A DNA stretch of 64,000 nt from Candidatus Lindowbacteria bacterium RIFCSPLOWO2_12_FULL_62_27 (GCA_001784175.1 MFPR01000028.1:327614-391613), one strand, 5' to 3'. Positions 26,412 to 35,893 are shown, counted from the stretch's first letter. The notes: generated from the letters alone by a model not told the origin. Numbers and translations are program-made.

Positions 26412-26924
26412 TCAGCCCCCTGCCTCGAGCCGAAACAACTGCCGGTAGGCTCTCATCAGCCGCGCCACCCGCCGGCCGCCGGGTTGAAGCGTGTACCGGG
26501 CGCCATCGAATGCGATATACCCGCTGGCGACAAGGTCGTCCAGCCGGCTCTGAACGATTCTCTCGCCGGTCAGATAGTCTTTCAACTGCACATGGCTCGC
26601 TTCCGCGCCGGCCGACCGGTTCACGAACTCCAGGATCTTCATCGACGGACTCCCGTACGGAACAAGGTTGCATTCCAGGATGTAGCAGAGGCAGAACAGA
26701 AAAAAGAGCGCCATCGACGTGAAGGCCAGCGGCACGTTCCAAAATCCCGTCCCGGCGGGCATCCCTCCCCCGACGGCCCACACCGCCCCATACACCGCCA
26801 GCCACAGGACCGCCAGTCCAAGGAGTTTCGGAAGCTCCACGCACATGACACCGGCGCGGGCCAGAAGGATATGGGTGGCCACAAACAGGAGGAAAAACAG
26901 AACCCCCATCGCGAGCCAGAACAT
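26412..26924 (-). CDS. Membrane protein with C-terminal winged-helix-like domain (paralogue 2)
   Basis: A 170-residue protein from the ATG at 26924; the frame stays open far upstream but only as antisense of the HemN-like gene. Residues 1-95 contain three to four membrane helices (FWLAMGVLFFLLFVATHILL, LLGLAVLWLAVYGAVWAV, AFTSMALFFLFCLCYI). The tail is a winged-helix-like domain: MKILEFVNRSAGAEASHVQL, RIVQSRLDDLVASGYIAFDG and RYTLQPGGRRVARL. It has the same layout as the next gene, suggesting an old duplication and a heteromeric pair. It is divergent from the HemN-like gene, with 120 bp between. Confidence 0.55.
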   Translation of the reverse strand: MFWLAMGVLFFLLFVATHILLARAGVMCVELPKLLGLAVLWLAVYGAVWAVGGGMPAGTGFWNVPLAFTSMALFFLFCLCYILECNLVPYGSPSMKILEFVNRSAGAEASHVQLKDYLTGERIVQSRLDDLVASGYIAFDGARYTLQPGGRRVARLMRAYRQLFRLEAGG

Positions 26925-27044
26925 GCCCGCGTTTCTACCGCCGCCGCCGCGTATTGTCAATACGCCGTCCACCGCCGCCGCGCGGGGCCGGTTTGACAAC
27001 TGCCGGCCGGACGGATATAGTTGGCCTGTGAAGGAGACACGAGG

Positions 27045-28430
27045 ATGAACCTGAATCCGGCGCTGATTGAGAAGTATTCGGTGATCGGCCCATACTATTC
27101 GAGCTATCCGCCCCTGGGCGAGTGGAAGGAGGATTTCCGGACGGCCGACTTTGAGCAGGCCCTCGGCCGGTTCTGCGCGGAGGACACGCCCGCCGAGCCC
27201 AACACGTACGCCTTCTATGCGCACTATCCGTACTGTATCCAGCTCTGCTATTTCTGTCTCTGTAACATGCGCGTGACGCAGGACAAGGCCGTGAAAGAGA
27301 GGGCCCTTCGCGCGCTCGCCCGCGAGATCGACTACTTCCGGCGATTCATCGACGCCCAGCCGCGCCAGCCCGTCTGCAAGGAAATCCATCTCGGCGGCGG
27401 CACGCCCTCCTTCATGGACAACGAGGATTTCGACGGATTCATCGCCGCCATCAAGTCCCTGGTCGACACCTCGACGGTCGAGGAATTCGCGATGGAGATC
27501 GACCCGCGGACCGTGACGCCCGAATCGATCACCCACTTCGCGACGAAAGGGATCAACCGGATATCGTTCGGGATACAGGATTTCAATCCCCGCGTCCAGG
27601 AGGCCGTCAACCGCGTCCAGCCCCTCGACCACGTCCGGGCCCTCCTCTCGCCTGAAATCCGAAACATCTACAAGAGCGTCAACTTTGACATTCTCTACGG
27701 TCTGCCCCTCCAGACCCGGCAGACGTTCCGGGAGACGATCGGGATCGTCAAGGAACTCATGCCGGAACGCATCACCCTCATCCGCTATGCCCACGTGCCC
27801 GGCATCAAAAAACACATGAAACTCCTCAACGAGGCCGACATTCTCTCCGAGAAGGAAAAAGTCTGCATGTTCATCGAAACGGTCGAAAGCCTCCTGGACG
27901 CCGGCTACGAGCACGTCGGGATCGACAATTTCGCCAAGCCAACCGATTCGCTCGGCAAGGCCTTCCGGAACAAGACCGTGTGGCGGAATTTCAGCGGGTT
28001 CACGCCCGGCCGCGTCAAAAACATGATCGGCGTCGGCCCGTCCGCCACCAGCATCTTTTCCGGCATCTACTCCCAGAACATCTACGACATCGGCGCCTAT
28101 CATCAGACCGTCGAGCGCGGCCAGTTCCCGCCGCTCGAACGCGGCTACCGCCTGCGCCGGGATGACCTGATCCGGCGCGAGGTCATCCTGAGGATCGCCT
28201 GCGACAACGACCTCGACTTCGACCAGATCGGCGAAAAGTTCGGGATCGAATTTCACACGTATTTCAAGGATGAACTGCAGTCGCTGGACGAGTTCGTGAA
28301 CGACGGCCTCGTGGAGCGGAACGGCCGCAGTCTCACTGTCACGCCGCTCGGGCGGTTTTTCGTCCGGCACGTCTGCAAGGTCTTCGACGGGTTTCTCAAG
28401 AGCAAGACCTATCAGATACACGGGACCTGA
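27045..28430 (+). CDS. HemN-like radical SAM protein
   Basis: A 461-residue member of the oxygen-independent coproporphyrinogen III oxidase superfamily. The cluster motif is YPYCIQLCYFCLCN with Cys64, Cys68, Cys71 and Cys73, the CxxxCxxCxC arrangement of HemN. EIHLGGGTPSFM and RISFGIQDF are the next barrel signatures, and the C-terminal HemN domain is present (LRIACDNDLDF, GLVERNGRSLTVTPLGRFFVR). An AAGGAG ribosome-binding site is 8 bases before the ATG at 27045. True HemN makes protoporphyrinogen in heme synthesis; relatives act as methyltransferases or cyclopropanases. With a glycosyltransferase and NUDIX next door, a biosynthetic relative is as likely as a heme enzyme. Confidence 0.8.
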   Translation: MNLNPALIEKYSVIGPYYSSYPPLGEWKEDFRTADFEQALGRFCAEDTPAEPNTYAFYAHYPYCIQLCYFCLCNMRVTQDKAVKERALRALAREIDYFRRFIDAQPRQPVCKEIHLGGGTPSFMDNEDFDGFIAAIKSLVDTSTVEEFAMEIDPRTVTPESITHFATKGINRISFGIQDFNPRVQEAVNRVQPLDHVRALLSPEIRNIYKSVNFDILYGLPLQTRQTFRETIGIVKELMPERITLIRYAHVPGIKKHMKLLNEADILSEKEKVCMFIETVESLLDAGYEHVGIDNFAKPTDSLGKAFRNKTVWRNFSGFTPGRVKNMIGVGPSATSIFSGIYSQNIYDIGAYHQTVERGQFPPLERGYRLRRDDLIRREVILRIACDNDLDFDQIGEKFGIEFHTYFKDELQSLDEFVNDGLVERNGRSLTVTPLGRFFVRHVCKVFDGFLKSKTYQIHGT

Positions 28431-28442
28431 GCCGGGCGTGAC

Positions 28443-29174
28443 ATGGCGGGTCCGTCCGGCGAGGTGGAAGTAACCTTTTTTGTTCCCTGCCTGAACGAAG
28501 AAAAGAACATCGTTCCCTCCATCGAAACGATCCTGGCCGCCGTCCGCATGGCCGGATGCACCTTTGAAATCATCGTCGTCGACGATCATTCCGCCGACCG
28601 GTCCGTGCCGGTCGTCGAAGACTACATGGCCCGGCATCCGGACCTGCCCATCCGCATCGTCAAGAACAGCCGGCGACAGGGCCTGTCGCGCAATTACACC
28701 GACTGCGCGTTTATCGGCCGGGGAACCTATTACAAATTTTTCGGCGGGAGCAACATGGAATTGGCCAACGATGTGGCGGCCGCGCTCAGGCTCAGGGGGA
28801 CCGCCGACATGATTGTGCCCTATCCCGTCGATGACAAGCGGACCCTCAAGAGAAGGATCATCTCGAAGCTCTACGCGAACATCGTCAGTTGGATCACCGG
28901 CTACCGCCTCCGGTATTACAACGGACCCATCCTCCACAGGCGCTACAACGTCATGCGCTGGCATGCCGACTCCTACGGCTACGGCTACCAGGCCGAAATC
29001 ATCACGCGCCTCCTCAACGAGGGCGCGACCTTCGTCGAGGTCGCCATGAGCAACTCGGACCGGGCCGCAGCCGTCAAATCGAATGCCTTCAAGCTGCAAA
29101 ACGTGCTGTCCGTCACGCACAGCCTCCTGCAGATATTATTTCGAAGCCTCCGCCGAAGGTGGTTTCACGTTTGA
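28443..29174 (+). CDS. Glycosyltransferase family 2 (dolichyl-phosphate-mannose-synthase-like)
   Basis: A 243-residue GT-A enzyme. FFVPCLNEEKNIVPSIE, EIIVVDDHSADRS and NSRRQGLSRNY are the nucleotide-sugar binding elements. The usual D-x-D strand reads YYKFFGGSNME, so the acidic metal ligands seem to be lost or shifted, which is unusual. A basic C-terminus follows (RSLRRRWFHV). It starts 12 bp after the HemN-like gene and its stop overlaps the TTG start of the NUDIX gene. Polyprenyl-phosphate glycosyltransferases have this size, but the membrane segment is not evident. If the missing DxD is real, it may be inactive or use a different metal site. Confidence 0.75.
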   Translation: MAGPSGEVEVTFFVPCLNEEKNIVPSIETILAAVRMAGCTFEIIVVDDHSADRSVPVVEDYMARHPDLPIRIVKNSRRQGLSRNYTDCAFIGRGTYYKFFGGSNMELANDVAAALRLRGTADMIVPYPVDDKRTLKRRIISKLYANIVSWITGYRLRYYNGPILHRRYNVMRWHADSYGYGYQAEIITRLLNEGATFVEVAMSNSDRAAAVKSNAFKLQNVLSVTHSLLQILFRSLRRRWFHV

Positions 29175-29617
29175 CGGCGGACGTGGTGGTGATTCTCCCG
29201 TACGTGGAAAACAGGGTGCTCCTCCAGCTCAGGGATTTCAATGCAGGCATCGTGTTCCCCGGCATGTGGGGCTTTTTCGGCGGAACGGTAGAAGCGGGCG
29301 AGGCGCCGAAGGATTCGGCGATCCGGGAACTCGTGGAGGAAATTGAATACCGGCCGGCCGAGATGCGCCTTCTGGAGACCGAAGTCGTCACGGAACTGGA
29401 CAATCTCGTTTCACATTCTTTTTTCTGCGCCCTGACCGCGCCGCTCGAAAAGCTGGTCTTGCACGAAGGACTCGATTACGGCCTTTACACGCTCGACGAA
29501 GTCCTGTCCGGGCAACTCCATTCCAGGAAATTAAACAAGCCCATGCCGGTCATCCCCGTGTCGTATGTGCCCCGCGCCGTCCGGAAATTGATGGCCCGGC
29601 TGGGCGTTATCCGGTAA
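29171..29617 (+). CDS. NUDIX hydrolase (paralogue of the 20.7 kb gene)
   Basis: A 148-residue NUDIX protein. I place the start at the TTG (29171) that overlaps the glycosyltransferase stop as TTGA, because it gives the same N-terminus (ADVVVILPY) as the paralogue at 20692. The Nudix box GGTVEAGEAPKDSAIRELVE continues with EIEY, so G-x5-E-x7-R-E-x-x-E-E is kept. It is coupled to a second family 2 glycosyltransferase, repeating the GT2/NUDIX pair found 8.5 kb upstream. It converges on the PHP gene, with 11 bp of overlap. Confidence 0.83.
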   Translation: MTADVVVILPYVENRVLLQLRDFNAGIVFPGMWGFFGGTVEAGEAPKDSAIRELVEEIEYRPAEMRLLETEVVTELDNLVSHSFFCALTAPLEKLVLHEGLDYGLYTLDEVLSGQLHSRKLNKPMPVIPVSYVPRAVRKLMARLGVIR

Positions 29618-30413
29618 TCGGATACGCCTGCCGCCGGCGCGACACGTAATAGACGGCCTCCCCGAGTCCCGCGCGGCGCGCCAAATCGACGGCCTCCGGA
29701 ATGCCGGTCCCGAACTGCGCCGGCGCGTGGCTGTCCGACCCCAGCGTGACGCACCGCCCTCCGAGCCGCACGTACTCGCGGATCGTCGGTTCGGCCGGAA
29801 AGGACTCCCGAAAGGCGTGGCGGTAGCCGGACGTGTTGATCTCGAGCGCCATTCCGCTGCGCGCGACAGCCGACAGGATTTGCTCGATCTGGCCGGCGTG
29901 CGGCGCCAGCGTGTACGAGCCGTAGACCGGGATGCTGTACCGTTTGAGGTGGTCGAAGTGGGCGAGAATGTCGAACAGCCCGGACTCCACCGTTCTCTCC
30001 ACTTCCTCGAAGTACGCCCGAAACGCCGCCTCGGCCGTCTTGCCGCGGAAATACCGGTCGCCGTGATGGAAGGGGCACCGCGCGACGAAATGGACGGCGC
30101 CGATCAGGTAGTCGAAGTCCTTGCCGGCGAAATACCGTTTGGGGGCGTCCGAAAATTCCCGCTGGTAGCTCACCTCGATCCCTTTGAGGATCGTCAGCCG
30201 GCCCTCGTATTTTTTCCGCACCGCGTCGATGTCCCGGCTGTAGCGGTCGTAGTCCAGATACCCGCAGCCGTCGTCGTCCGGGTCGAACTCGAGGTGGTCG
30301 CTGAACCCGATGCCCTGGTATCCCTTCGACAGCGCCAGTTCCGCGTAGGCCTCCATGAACGCGCCATCGTGCGAGTCCGGCGAATGGACGGTGTGAATGT
30401 GCAGGTCGTACAT
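29607..30413 (-). CDS. PHP-domain phosphatase, histidinol-phosphatase type
   Basis: A 268-residue PHP protein. The metal-binding motifs run in order: DLHIHTVHSPDSHDG at the N-terminus, GFSDHLEFD, KGIEVSY, GAVHFV, ILAHFDHLKR, LEINTSG and TLGSDSHAP at the C-terminus. This is the full trinuclear metal set of HisK-type histidinol-phosphate phosphatases. No other histidine gene is in the window, so a different phosphoester substrate is possible. It is divergent from the Smr gene. Confidence 0.82.
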   Translation of the reverse strand: MYDLHIHTVHSPDSHDGAFMEAYAELALSKGYQGIGFSDHLEFDPDDDGCGYLDYDRYSRDIDAVRKKYEGRLTILKGIEVSYQREFSDAPKRYFAGKDFDYLIGAVHFVARCPFHHGDRYFRGKTAEAAFRAYFEEVERTVESGLFDILAHFDHLKRYSIPVYGSYTLAPHAGQIEQILSAVARSGMALEINTSGYRHAFRESFPAEPTIREYVRLGGRCVTLGSDSHAPAQFGTGIPEAVDLARRAGLGEAVYYVSRRRQAYPITG

Positions 30414-30528
30414 GGGTTGGAAAATTATTTCAGTTTGCGCCGGGACGCAATACCCAGCGGTTTAAAGAAACCCACCGGGCGTGCCGATAGGTGGACAAGA
30501 AAGACATCGCAGAGGAGGTCGGAAGGGC

Positions 30529-30957
30529 ATGGAAGCCCAATTCCTGAAGATTCGCGGCCGCGAACGGATTTATCCCGTGGCCCGCATCCATTCGGACACA
30601 CAAGAAGTGGTGGTGGAAACGGAGATCGGAGAATTACCGTTCCCGATCGCCAGCGTGGAGTTCGTGTCCCTCGAGGACTTGAGGCCCCGCGTGCCGCAAT
30701 CGTTTGAGGACCGGCCGACGTCCGAAGTGGACCTTCACGGCCTGACCGTCGAGGAAGGACTGAGCGTCCTCGACCGCGCCGTCGAAAACGCCGTGGCGGC
30801 CGGAAGCTCCCATCTGCTCGTCATTCACGGAAAAGGTTCCGGAACGCTCCGGCTCGCCGTATGGGATTATCTCCGCAAGGACCCCCGCATCGGCCGGTTC
30901 GCGCTCGACCACACCTCCCTCGACCCCACCGGCGCCACGCGCGTCGACCTCCTCTAG
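30529..30957 (+). CDS. Smr-domain protein
   Basis: A 142-residue protein whose second half is a Smr (small MutS-related) domain: EVDLHGLTVEEGLSVLDRAV, then LLVIHGKGSGTLRLAVWDYL. The DLHG and HGKGxGxLR motifs are those of the MutS2 C-terminal nicking domain. The first half (YPVARIHSDTQEVVVETEIG) is a small beta domain, perhaps corresponding to the linker region of MutS2, but the ATPase is absent. A GAGGAGG ribosome-binding site precedes the ATG at 30529; a longer frame from 30481 lacks support. Possible roles are nuclease activity or ribosome rescue as in SmrB. Confidence 0.82.
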   Translation: MEAQFLKIRGRERIYPVARIHSDTQEVVVETEIGELPFPIASVEFVSLEDLRPRVPQSFEDRPTSEVDLHGLTVEEGLSVLDRAVENAVAAGSSHLLVIHGKGSGTLRLAVWDYLRKDPRIGRFALDHTSLDPTGATRVDLL

Positions 30958-31041
30958 TCCGCGGCCCGCCGCCCCAAAAATTTTTCTTCCCAAAAAGAGG
31001 ATTTTCAGGCATGGTACGGTATTTATCCTAATGGTTGGGGG

Positions 31042-32814
31042 ATGATAGGGGTGGATCTCATACAGGAGATCAAATCTCGGGCGGACATCGTGCAGATCAT
31101 TTCGGCGCACGTGCCGCTCAAAAAAGCCGGCAAGGATTACAAGGCGCGGTGCCCGTTTCACGCGGAGAAGACGCCGTCGTTTACGGTCAGCGCGGAGAAG
31201 CAGCTCTTTTATTGCTTTGGGTGTGGAACAGGTGGAGACCTGATCCGGTTTGTGTCGCTCATTGAAAAAATCGATACGGCTGAAACGATCCGCCGGCTCG
31301 CCGACCGACTCGGCATCGAGCGGCCCAGCCGCAGGGCCGGGCCGCCGGTGGAACCGCTCCGGCGCGTGATGGAGATGGCGTGCCGGTTTTACGAGGCCGC
31401 GCTTCAGGCGCCCGTCGGCGCCGCGGCGCGCGCGTATGCGGCCAAACGGAAAATGCCGGCCGATGTGTCAAAGGCCTTCCGGATCGGATACGCGCCGGAC
31501 CGGCCGGACGCGCTGACAGCGAGACTTCTGTCGAAGGGCGTTCCGGAAAAGGCGCTGATCGAGGCGGGGCTGGCCGCGGTGGATGAGCGCGGCGAAAAAC
31601 GCCTCCGGGACCGGTTTCGGGACCGGCTGATGTTTCCGATCGTGGATGGCGCGGGGCATGTCGTCGGGTTTGGAGGACGCGTGATTCGCGACGGCGACCG
31701 GCGGCCAAAATATCTCAATAGTGCGGAAAACGAGCTCTTTCACAAAGGCAAACTGCTGTTCGGGTATCACGCGATCAAAACGCAGGTGTCCGAATCTTCG
31801 CCTCCCGTCCTCGTCGAGGGATATCTCGACGTGCTGTACGCGCAGAGCGCCGGCCTTTCGGCGATGGCGGCCCTCGGCACGGCCCTGACGGACACCCAGG
31901 CCGACCTCTTGTCGCGGTTCCGCCTGCCGGTCATGCTCGCCTACGATGCGGATGCGGCGGGCCGGAAGGCCGCGGTGCGGTCCGCCGGATTGCTTCTGTC
32001 GCGCGACGTAACGGTCGGCATCCTGTTGTTTCCGGAAGGCCGGGATCCGGCGGAGATGGTGGAGCGCGGAGAGGCCGAGAAATTGCGGCAGATCGCGGCA
32101 GGCCCGGCGGACGTGTTCCGGTACCTTGTCGACGCCGCCCTGTCGATGCATCCGCAGACGCTCGAAGGCCGCCGTGCCGCGCTCGCGATGATCTGCGAGA
32201 CGGGATCGGCCATACCGGAGGGGCTGATCCGGCAGAAGCTCGTCGATGCAATCGCCGACGGATTTGGCTTGCCGCCGCAGGCCGCCGCGAGAATGGTCGG
32301 GCGCGGCGGACGCGCCGTCTCCGACGCGGCCACGCCGCAGAGCCTGACCAGTGGAAGGACCGAAGCGCTGCTCCTGGGCGAGGGCCAGAGCCGGCTCGAC
32401 TGGACGGTGATCGGCGTCACGCTCGCCCGGCCGGACCTTCTGGCGCTCGCGTACGCGGAGGTCGGCGAGGATTTCGGCGATCCCGCCGCGCAGCTCGTCT
32501 GGAACGCGATCGCGGCCCAGTACGAGCGCCGGCACGAGGTGGACTTGGAGGAACTCTACTCGGCCTTCGAAGACCGGCCGGACATGATCGACCGCCTGAG
32601 CCGGATGCGGATCAAGGCGCCGCAGGAAGCGGGCCTTGCGCCGGCCGGGTTCAAGGATATGCTCCGGCGGTTCCGGCGCGCGAGCGTCCGGCGGCAGATC
32701 GATGCGCTTCACGCGCGGCTCAAAGCCGCCGAGGCCGGCCGGCAGGAGGACGAGGTGAAGCGGCTGCTCGAAAAGGACCGCGAATTGCAGCAGCTCCTGA
32801 GCGCGACTGAATAA
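31042..32814 (+). CDS. dnaG: DNA primase DnaG
   Basis: A 590-residue primase. The CHC2 zinc finger is complete: Cys37, His40, Cys58 and Cys61 in RCPFH and FYCFGCGTGGD. The TOPRIM core follows: VLVEGYLDVL with the catalytic glutamate and LAYDADAAGRKAA with the DxD. The C-terminal 150 residues are a DnaB-interacting helical domain (LYSAFEDRPDMIDRLSRM, FRRASVRRQIDAL). The gene precedes the sigma factor by 39 bp, which is the classical macromolecular-synthesis order, but rpsU is not upstream here. The ATG at 31042 lacks a clear ribosome-binding site; the GTG nine bases on is possible. Confidence 0.95.
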   Translation: MIGVDLIQEIKSRADIVQIISAHVPLKKAGKDYKARCPFHAEKTPSFTVSAEKQLFYCFGCGTGGDLIRFVSLIEKIDTAETIRRLADRLGIERPSRRAGPPVEPLRRVMEMACRFYEAALQAPVGAAARAYAAKRKMPADVSKAFRIGYAPDRPDALTARLLSKGVPEKALIEAGLAAVDERGEKRLRDRFRDRLMFPIVDGAGHVVGFGGRVIRDGDRRPKYLNSAENELFHKGKLLFGYHAIKTQVSESSPPVLVEGYLDVLYAQSAGLSAMAALGTALTDTQADLLSRFRLPVMLAYDADAAGRKAAVRSAGLLLSRDVTVGILLFPEGRDPAEMVERGEAEKLRQIAAGPADVFRYLVDAALSMHPQTLEGRRAALAMICETGSAIPEGLIRQKLVDAIADGFGLPPQAAARMVGRGGRAVSDAATPQSLTSGRTEALLLGEGQSRLDWTVIGVTLARPDLLALAYAEVGEDFGDPAAQLVWNAIAAQYERRHEVDLEELYSAFEDRPDMIDRLSRMRIKAPQEAGLAPAGFKDMLRRFRRASVRRQIDALHARLKAAEAGRQEDEVKRLLEKDRELQQLLSATE

Positions 32815-32853
32815 ATATAGAGGGTTCAAGACAACGAAGGAGGATGACCAACT

Positions 32854-34572
32854 GTGAGTCTGCTGAAAATCAAAGGTGTTCGGAAACTGCTTGAGATTGG
32901 CCGAAAAAAGAAAAAACTGACGTACGACGAGATCAACTACTTGCTGCCCGAAACGGTGGCGAGTTCCGATCTCATCGACGATATTTTCGTCCTGCTTCAG
33001 AAGAACGGGATCCAGATCGTCGAGGATGTCGATGCGGCGGCCTTGAGCGCCAGCGATGAGGAACTGCTGGCCAAGGTCACCCGGTTCGGCGACACGGACG
33101 ACTCGATCAAAATGTATCTCCAGGAGATCGGCCGCATTCCGCTCCTGACGCCCAAGGAGGAGGTCGAGATCTCCAAGCGGTTTGACACCAACCGCAGCCT
33201 CGCCTACAAGTCGGTCCTCGGGACCTTCATCGCGGCCGACCTGTTCGAGCGCGAGGCGATCGAGGTCCGCAAGGACAAGTCGCGGATCAAAAAGCTCGTG
33301 GCAATCAAAAAGACGGAGAAGCTTTTCCCCGAGGAACTCTCCATGTGGCGCCGGCGCGTCTCAACCGGCCTCACCAAGATCAGCTTGCTGAAGCGCCGAT
33401 ACGTGCGCGCCGCGGCGAAATACCTGACCGAGGACGGCGAGCTGAAGAAGGGCGTCGAGATTCCGAAGGAACTCAAGGCCATCGCCGACAAAACCGGCGA
33501 CGCCCTGCTGGAGGTCAAGCTCAACAAGTCGATCATCTACCAGGTCCGGGACATCATCGCCGGGATCCTCGAGGAACACGACCGCGTGTCCCGGCATTCC
33601 CGCGGGATCGCCATCCGGTTCCGCACCGCGCCTGACCGCCTCCTGCGCCTGTACCGCGTGGGGTCAGATGTCGTCAAGTCGCGGGCGTCGTTCGTCAAGC
33701 GGCTGAACCTGGACGACCGGCGGGAGATCGACGAGAACCTGAAGGAGCTGGCGTCGGCGCAGGAAAATTACCAGAAGAAGGCCCGGTACCCCGTCGAAGG
33801 CCTGCGAGAGACCCTCAAGACCTACCGGTTCTACAACCGGGAGGCGCTCGAGGCCCGTGACGAAATGGTCGACGCGAACCTCCGGCTGGTCGTGTCCATC
33901 GCCAAGAAGTACACGCACCGCGGGCTCGGCTTCCTCGACCTCATCCAGGAGGGCAATATTGGACTTATGCGCGCGGTCGACAAGTTCGAGTACCGGAAGG
34001 GATTCAAGTTCTCGACCTACGCCACCTGGTGGATCCGGCAGGCCATCACGCGGGCCCTGGCCGACCAGAGCCGCACCATCCGGATCCCGGTCCACATGGT
34101 CGAGCAGATCAACAAGGTCATGCGCGAGTCCCGGAGGCTCCTGCAGAAACTCAACCGCGAGCCCAAGCCGGAGGAAATCGCCAAGGAACTCAACTGGCAT
34201 TCCGGCCGGGTCCGGCACATCATGAAACTCGCGCAGGACCCCATCAGCCTCGAAACGCCCGTCGGCGAGGACGGCGATACGTCCCTCGGGGATTTCGTCC
34301 CCGATCAGACCAGCGTGTCGCCCCTCAAGACCACCGTCGATACGCTCCTGCGCGAGCAGCTTGAGGCCGTCCTCAAGACCCTCAACGCGCGCGAGGAAAA
34401 AGTCGTCCGGCTGAGGTTCGGCCTGGACGACGGCCGGGAACGGACGCTGGAGGAAGTCGGCAACATGTTCAACGTGACGCGCGAGCGGATCCGGCAGATC
34501 GAGTGCAAGGCGCTCAAGAAACTGCGCCACCCGGTCCGCGCGAGGCTCCTGCGGGATTACCTGAAGGCCTGA
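32854..34572 (+). CDS. rpoD: RNA polymerase primary sigma factor RpoD (sigma-70)
   Basis: A 572-residue primary sigma factor from a GTG with a strong AGGAGG site 11 bases upstream. Region 1.1 lies at residues 1-75, then a region 1.2 beginning [19 protein letters not shown] non-conserved helical insert of about 160 residues follows. Region 2 contains [13 protein letters not shown] and [16 protein letters not shown] (the -10 recognition helix). Region 4 has the -35 helix-turn-helix [18 protein letters not shown]. It sits behind dnaG and converges on hpnE with 13 bp between. The consensus-like promoters seen at 25.8, 40.1 and 55.8 kb fit this sigma factor. Confidence 0.96.
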   Translation: MSLLKIKGVRKLLEIGRKKKKLTYDEINYLLPETVASSDLIDDIFVLLQKNGIQIVEDVDAAALSASDEELLAKVTRFGDTDDSIKMYLQEIGRIPLLTPKEEVEISKRFDTNRSLAYKSVLGTFIAADLFEREAIEVRKDKSRIKKLVAIKKTEKLFPEELSMWRRRVSTGLTKISLLKRRYVRAAAKYLTEDGELKKGVEIPKELKAIADKTGDALLEVKLNKSIIYQVRDIIAGILEEHDRVSRHSRGIAIRFRTAPDRLLRLYRVGSDVVKSRASFVKRLNLDDRREIDENLKELASAQENYQKKARYPVEGLRETLKTYRFYNREALEARDEMVDANLRLVVSIAKKYTHRGLGFLDLIQEGNIGLMRAVDKFEYRKGFKFSTYATWWIRQAITRALADQSRTIRIPVHMVEQINKVMRESRRLLQKLNREPKPEEIAKELNWHSGRVRHIMKLAQDPISLETPVGEDGDTSLGDFVPDQTSVSPLKTTVDTLLREQLEAVLKTLNAREEKVVRLRFGLDDGRERTLEEVGNMFNVTRERIRQIECKALKKLRHPVRARLLRDYLKA

Positions 34573-34585
34573 CCGCCTCTCTATA

Positions 34586-35893
34586 TTATATAGCGGCCGC
34601 CACAGCCTCCGCCGCGGCCTCGCCGCTCCGCACGGCGCTTTCGATCGTGCCGGGCCACCCGGTTTCCACGTAGTCGCCGGCCAGAAAGAGGTCGGGGTGG
34701 CCGGAGTCCCGGGGCGCCGGCCGGACGAGATCGGGGCGCGGCGGGAACGTGGCGTTTTTTTCAATGAAGGACACGCTCTGAACCAGTTGCGCCGCCGTCC
34801 CGAAAATCGACCGGACCTCCGCGTCCGCCGCGATGGCCAGCTCCCACTGGGACTGTTCCGCCTCGCGGTCGGCGGCGCTGATGACCGCCTGGAGATGCTG
34901 GCGGCCGTCGTAGACCCCTTTGTTGAAAATCCACTGGATCATTTTGCCCTGAACGAGACAAAATCTGAGGTCCGTCAGGACGCGGTCGTACAAGAGATGA
35001 ATCGAAATGATCGGGGAGCCGAGCGTGAACGGCCCGAGCCGTTTCGCCGTCTCCTCGACGCCCGTCGTTTCCTCCAGTATGTGTTTGGCGGCGGCCGGGC
35101 CGGTCGCAAGAATCACTTTCCTGGCGTTCAGGGCGCTCTGATCATGCAGATGTACGACGAACCCGTGGGGCCCCTCCAAGCTCAGGCGCAAAATCCGCTT
35201 GGCCGTTTTCAGAACGACGCCCTCCCGCTCCAGCGCCGGCCGGATCCGTTCGTTGAAAAGTTGAATCAGAGGCATCCTGGGAAGGCCGATGTTCATGCCG
35301 TCGCGACGGAGGAACGCGTCCCGCACAATGTGCCGTACATGGTCGGCGGCGCTCTGCGCCGGATCGAAGTTCAGGGCGCTGACCAGAAACGGGCGCCAGA
35401 ACCGCCGCTGGATCTCCTGCGTCTGGCCGAGCCGCGCCGCAAGTTCTCCCCACGTTTCGCGTGACGCGCCCGAGAAACTCAGCCGCAGCATGGCCCACGC
35501 GATCTTCGCGCGGTCCGCGAAACCCAGTCCCGGAAAGTCTCTCAGAAACGGAATGAGATGAAACGGCGGAAGAACCGGCCACGGGCGTAGCGCGTGGATC
35601 CCGCCGACGCTGTTGGCCACCGGCAGGGTCCGGCGCCAGTCGACCGCATCGGGGGCGCCGAGCGCTTCCAGAAACCCGCGCGTCCGGTCGCAGCATCCGA
35701 GCAGGACGTGCTGGCCGTTGTCGAGCGGCGCCGGCCAGTTTTTGATCTGGTAGGACGTCGCCCGGCCGCCCAGATGCGCCTTGTATTCGATGAGCGCCGT
35801 TCCCACGCCGCGCTGCGCCAGGCGGAGTGCCGCCGCGCAGCCCGCAAATCCGCCGCCCAGAACGGCAACGTCGATATGCTTGCTCTGGTTCAC
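34586..35893 (-). CDS. hpnE: Hydroxysqualene dehydroxylase HpnE
   Basis: A 435-residue FAD-dependent amine-oxidase-fold enzyme. The dinucleotide motif AVLGGGFAGCAAALRLAQRG is at the N-terminus and a late LFLAGDYVETGWPGTIESAV closes the FAD site. HLGGRATSY and LDNGQHVLLGC are typical of HpnE. It is the last of the hpnC-hpnD-hpnE set, which in bacteria makes squalene from two farnesyl diphosphates through presqualene diphosphate and hydroxysqualene. Its ATG overlaps the hpnD stop by 4 bp. No squalene-hopene cyclase is in the window. Confidence 0.92.
   Translation of the reverse strand: MNQSKHIDVAVLGGGFAGCAAALRLAQRGVGTALIEYKAHLGGRATSYQIKNWPAPLDNGQHVLLGCCDRTRGFLEALGAPDAVDWRRTLPVANSVGGIHALRPWPVLPPFHLIPFLRDFPGLGFADRAKIAWAMLRLSFSGASRETWGELAARLGQTQEIQRRFWRPFLVSALNFDPAQSAADHVRHIVRDAFLRRDGMNIGLPRMPLIQLFNERIRPALEREGVVLKTAKRILRLSLEGPHGFVVHLHDQSALNARKVILATGPAAAKHILEETTGVEETAKRLGPFTLGSPIISIHLLYDRVLTDLRFCLVQGKMIQWIFNKGVYDGRQHLQAVISAADREAEQSQWELAIAADAEVRSIFGTAAQLVQSVSFIEKNATFPPRPDLVRPAPRDSGHPDLFLAGDYVETGWPGTIESAVRSGEAAAEAVAAAI

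Noticed and set aside
26412-29120. A 902-codon minus-strand open frame
   Set aside because: Only the last 170 codons look like protein; the rest is antisense to the HemN-like and glycosyltransferase genes.
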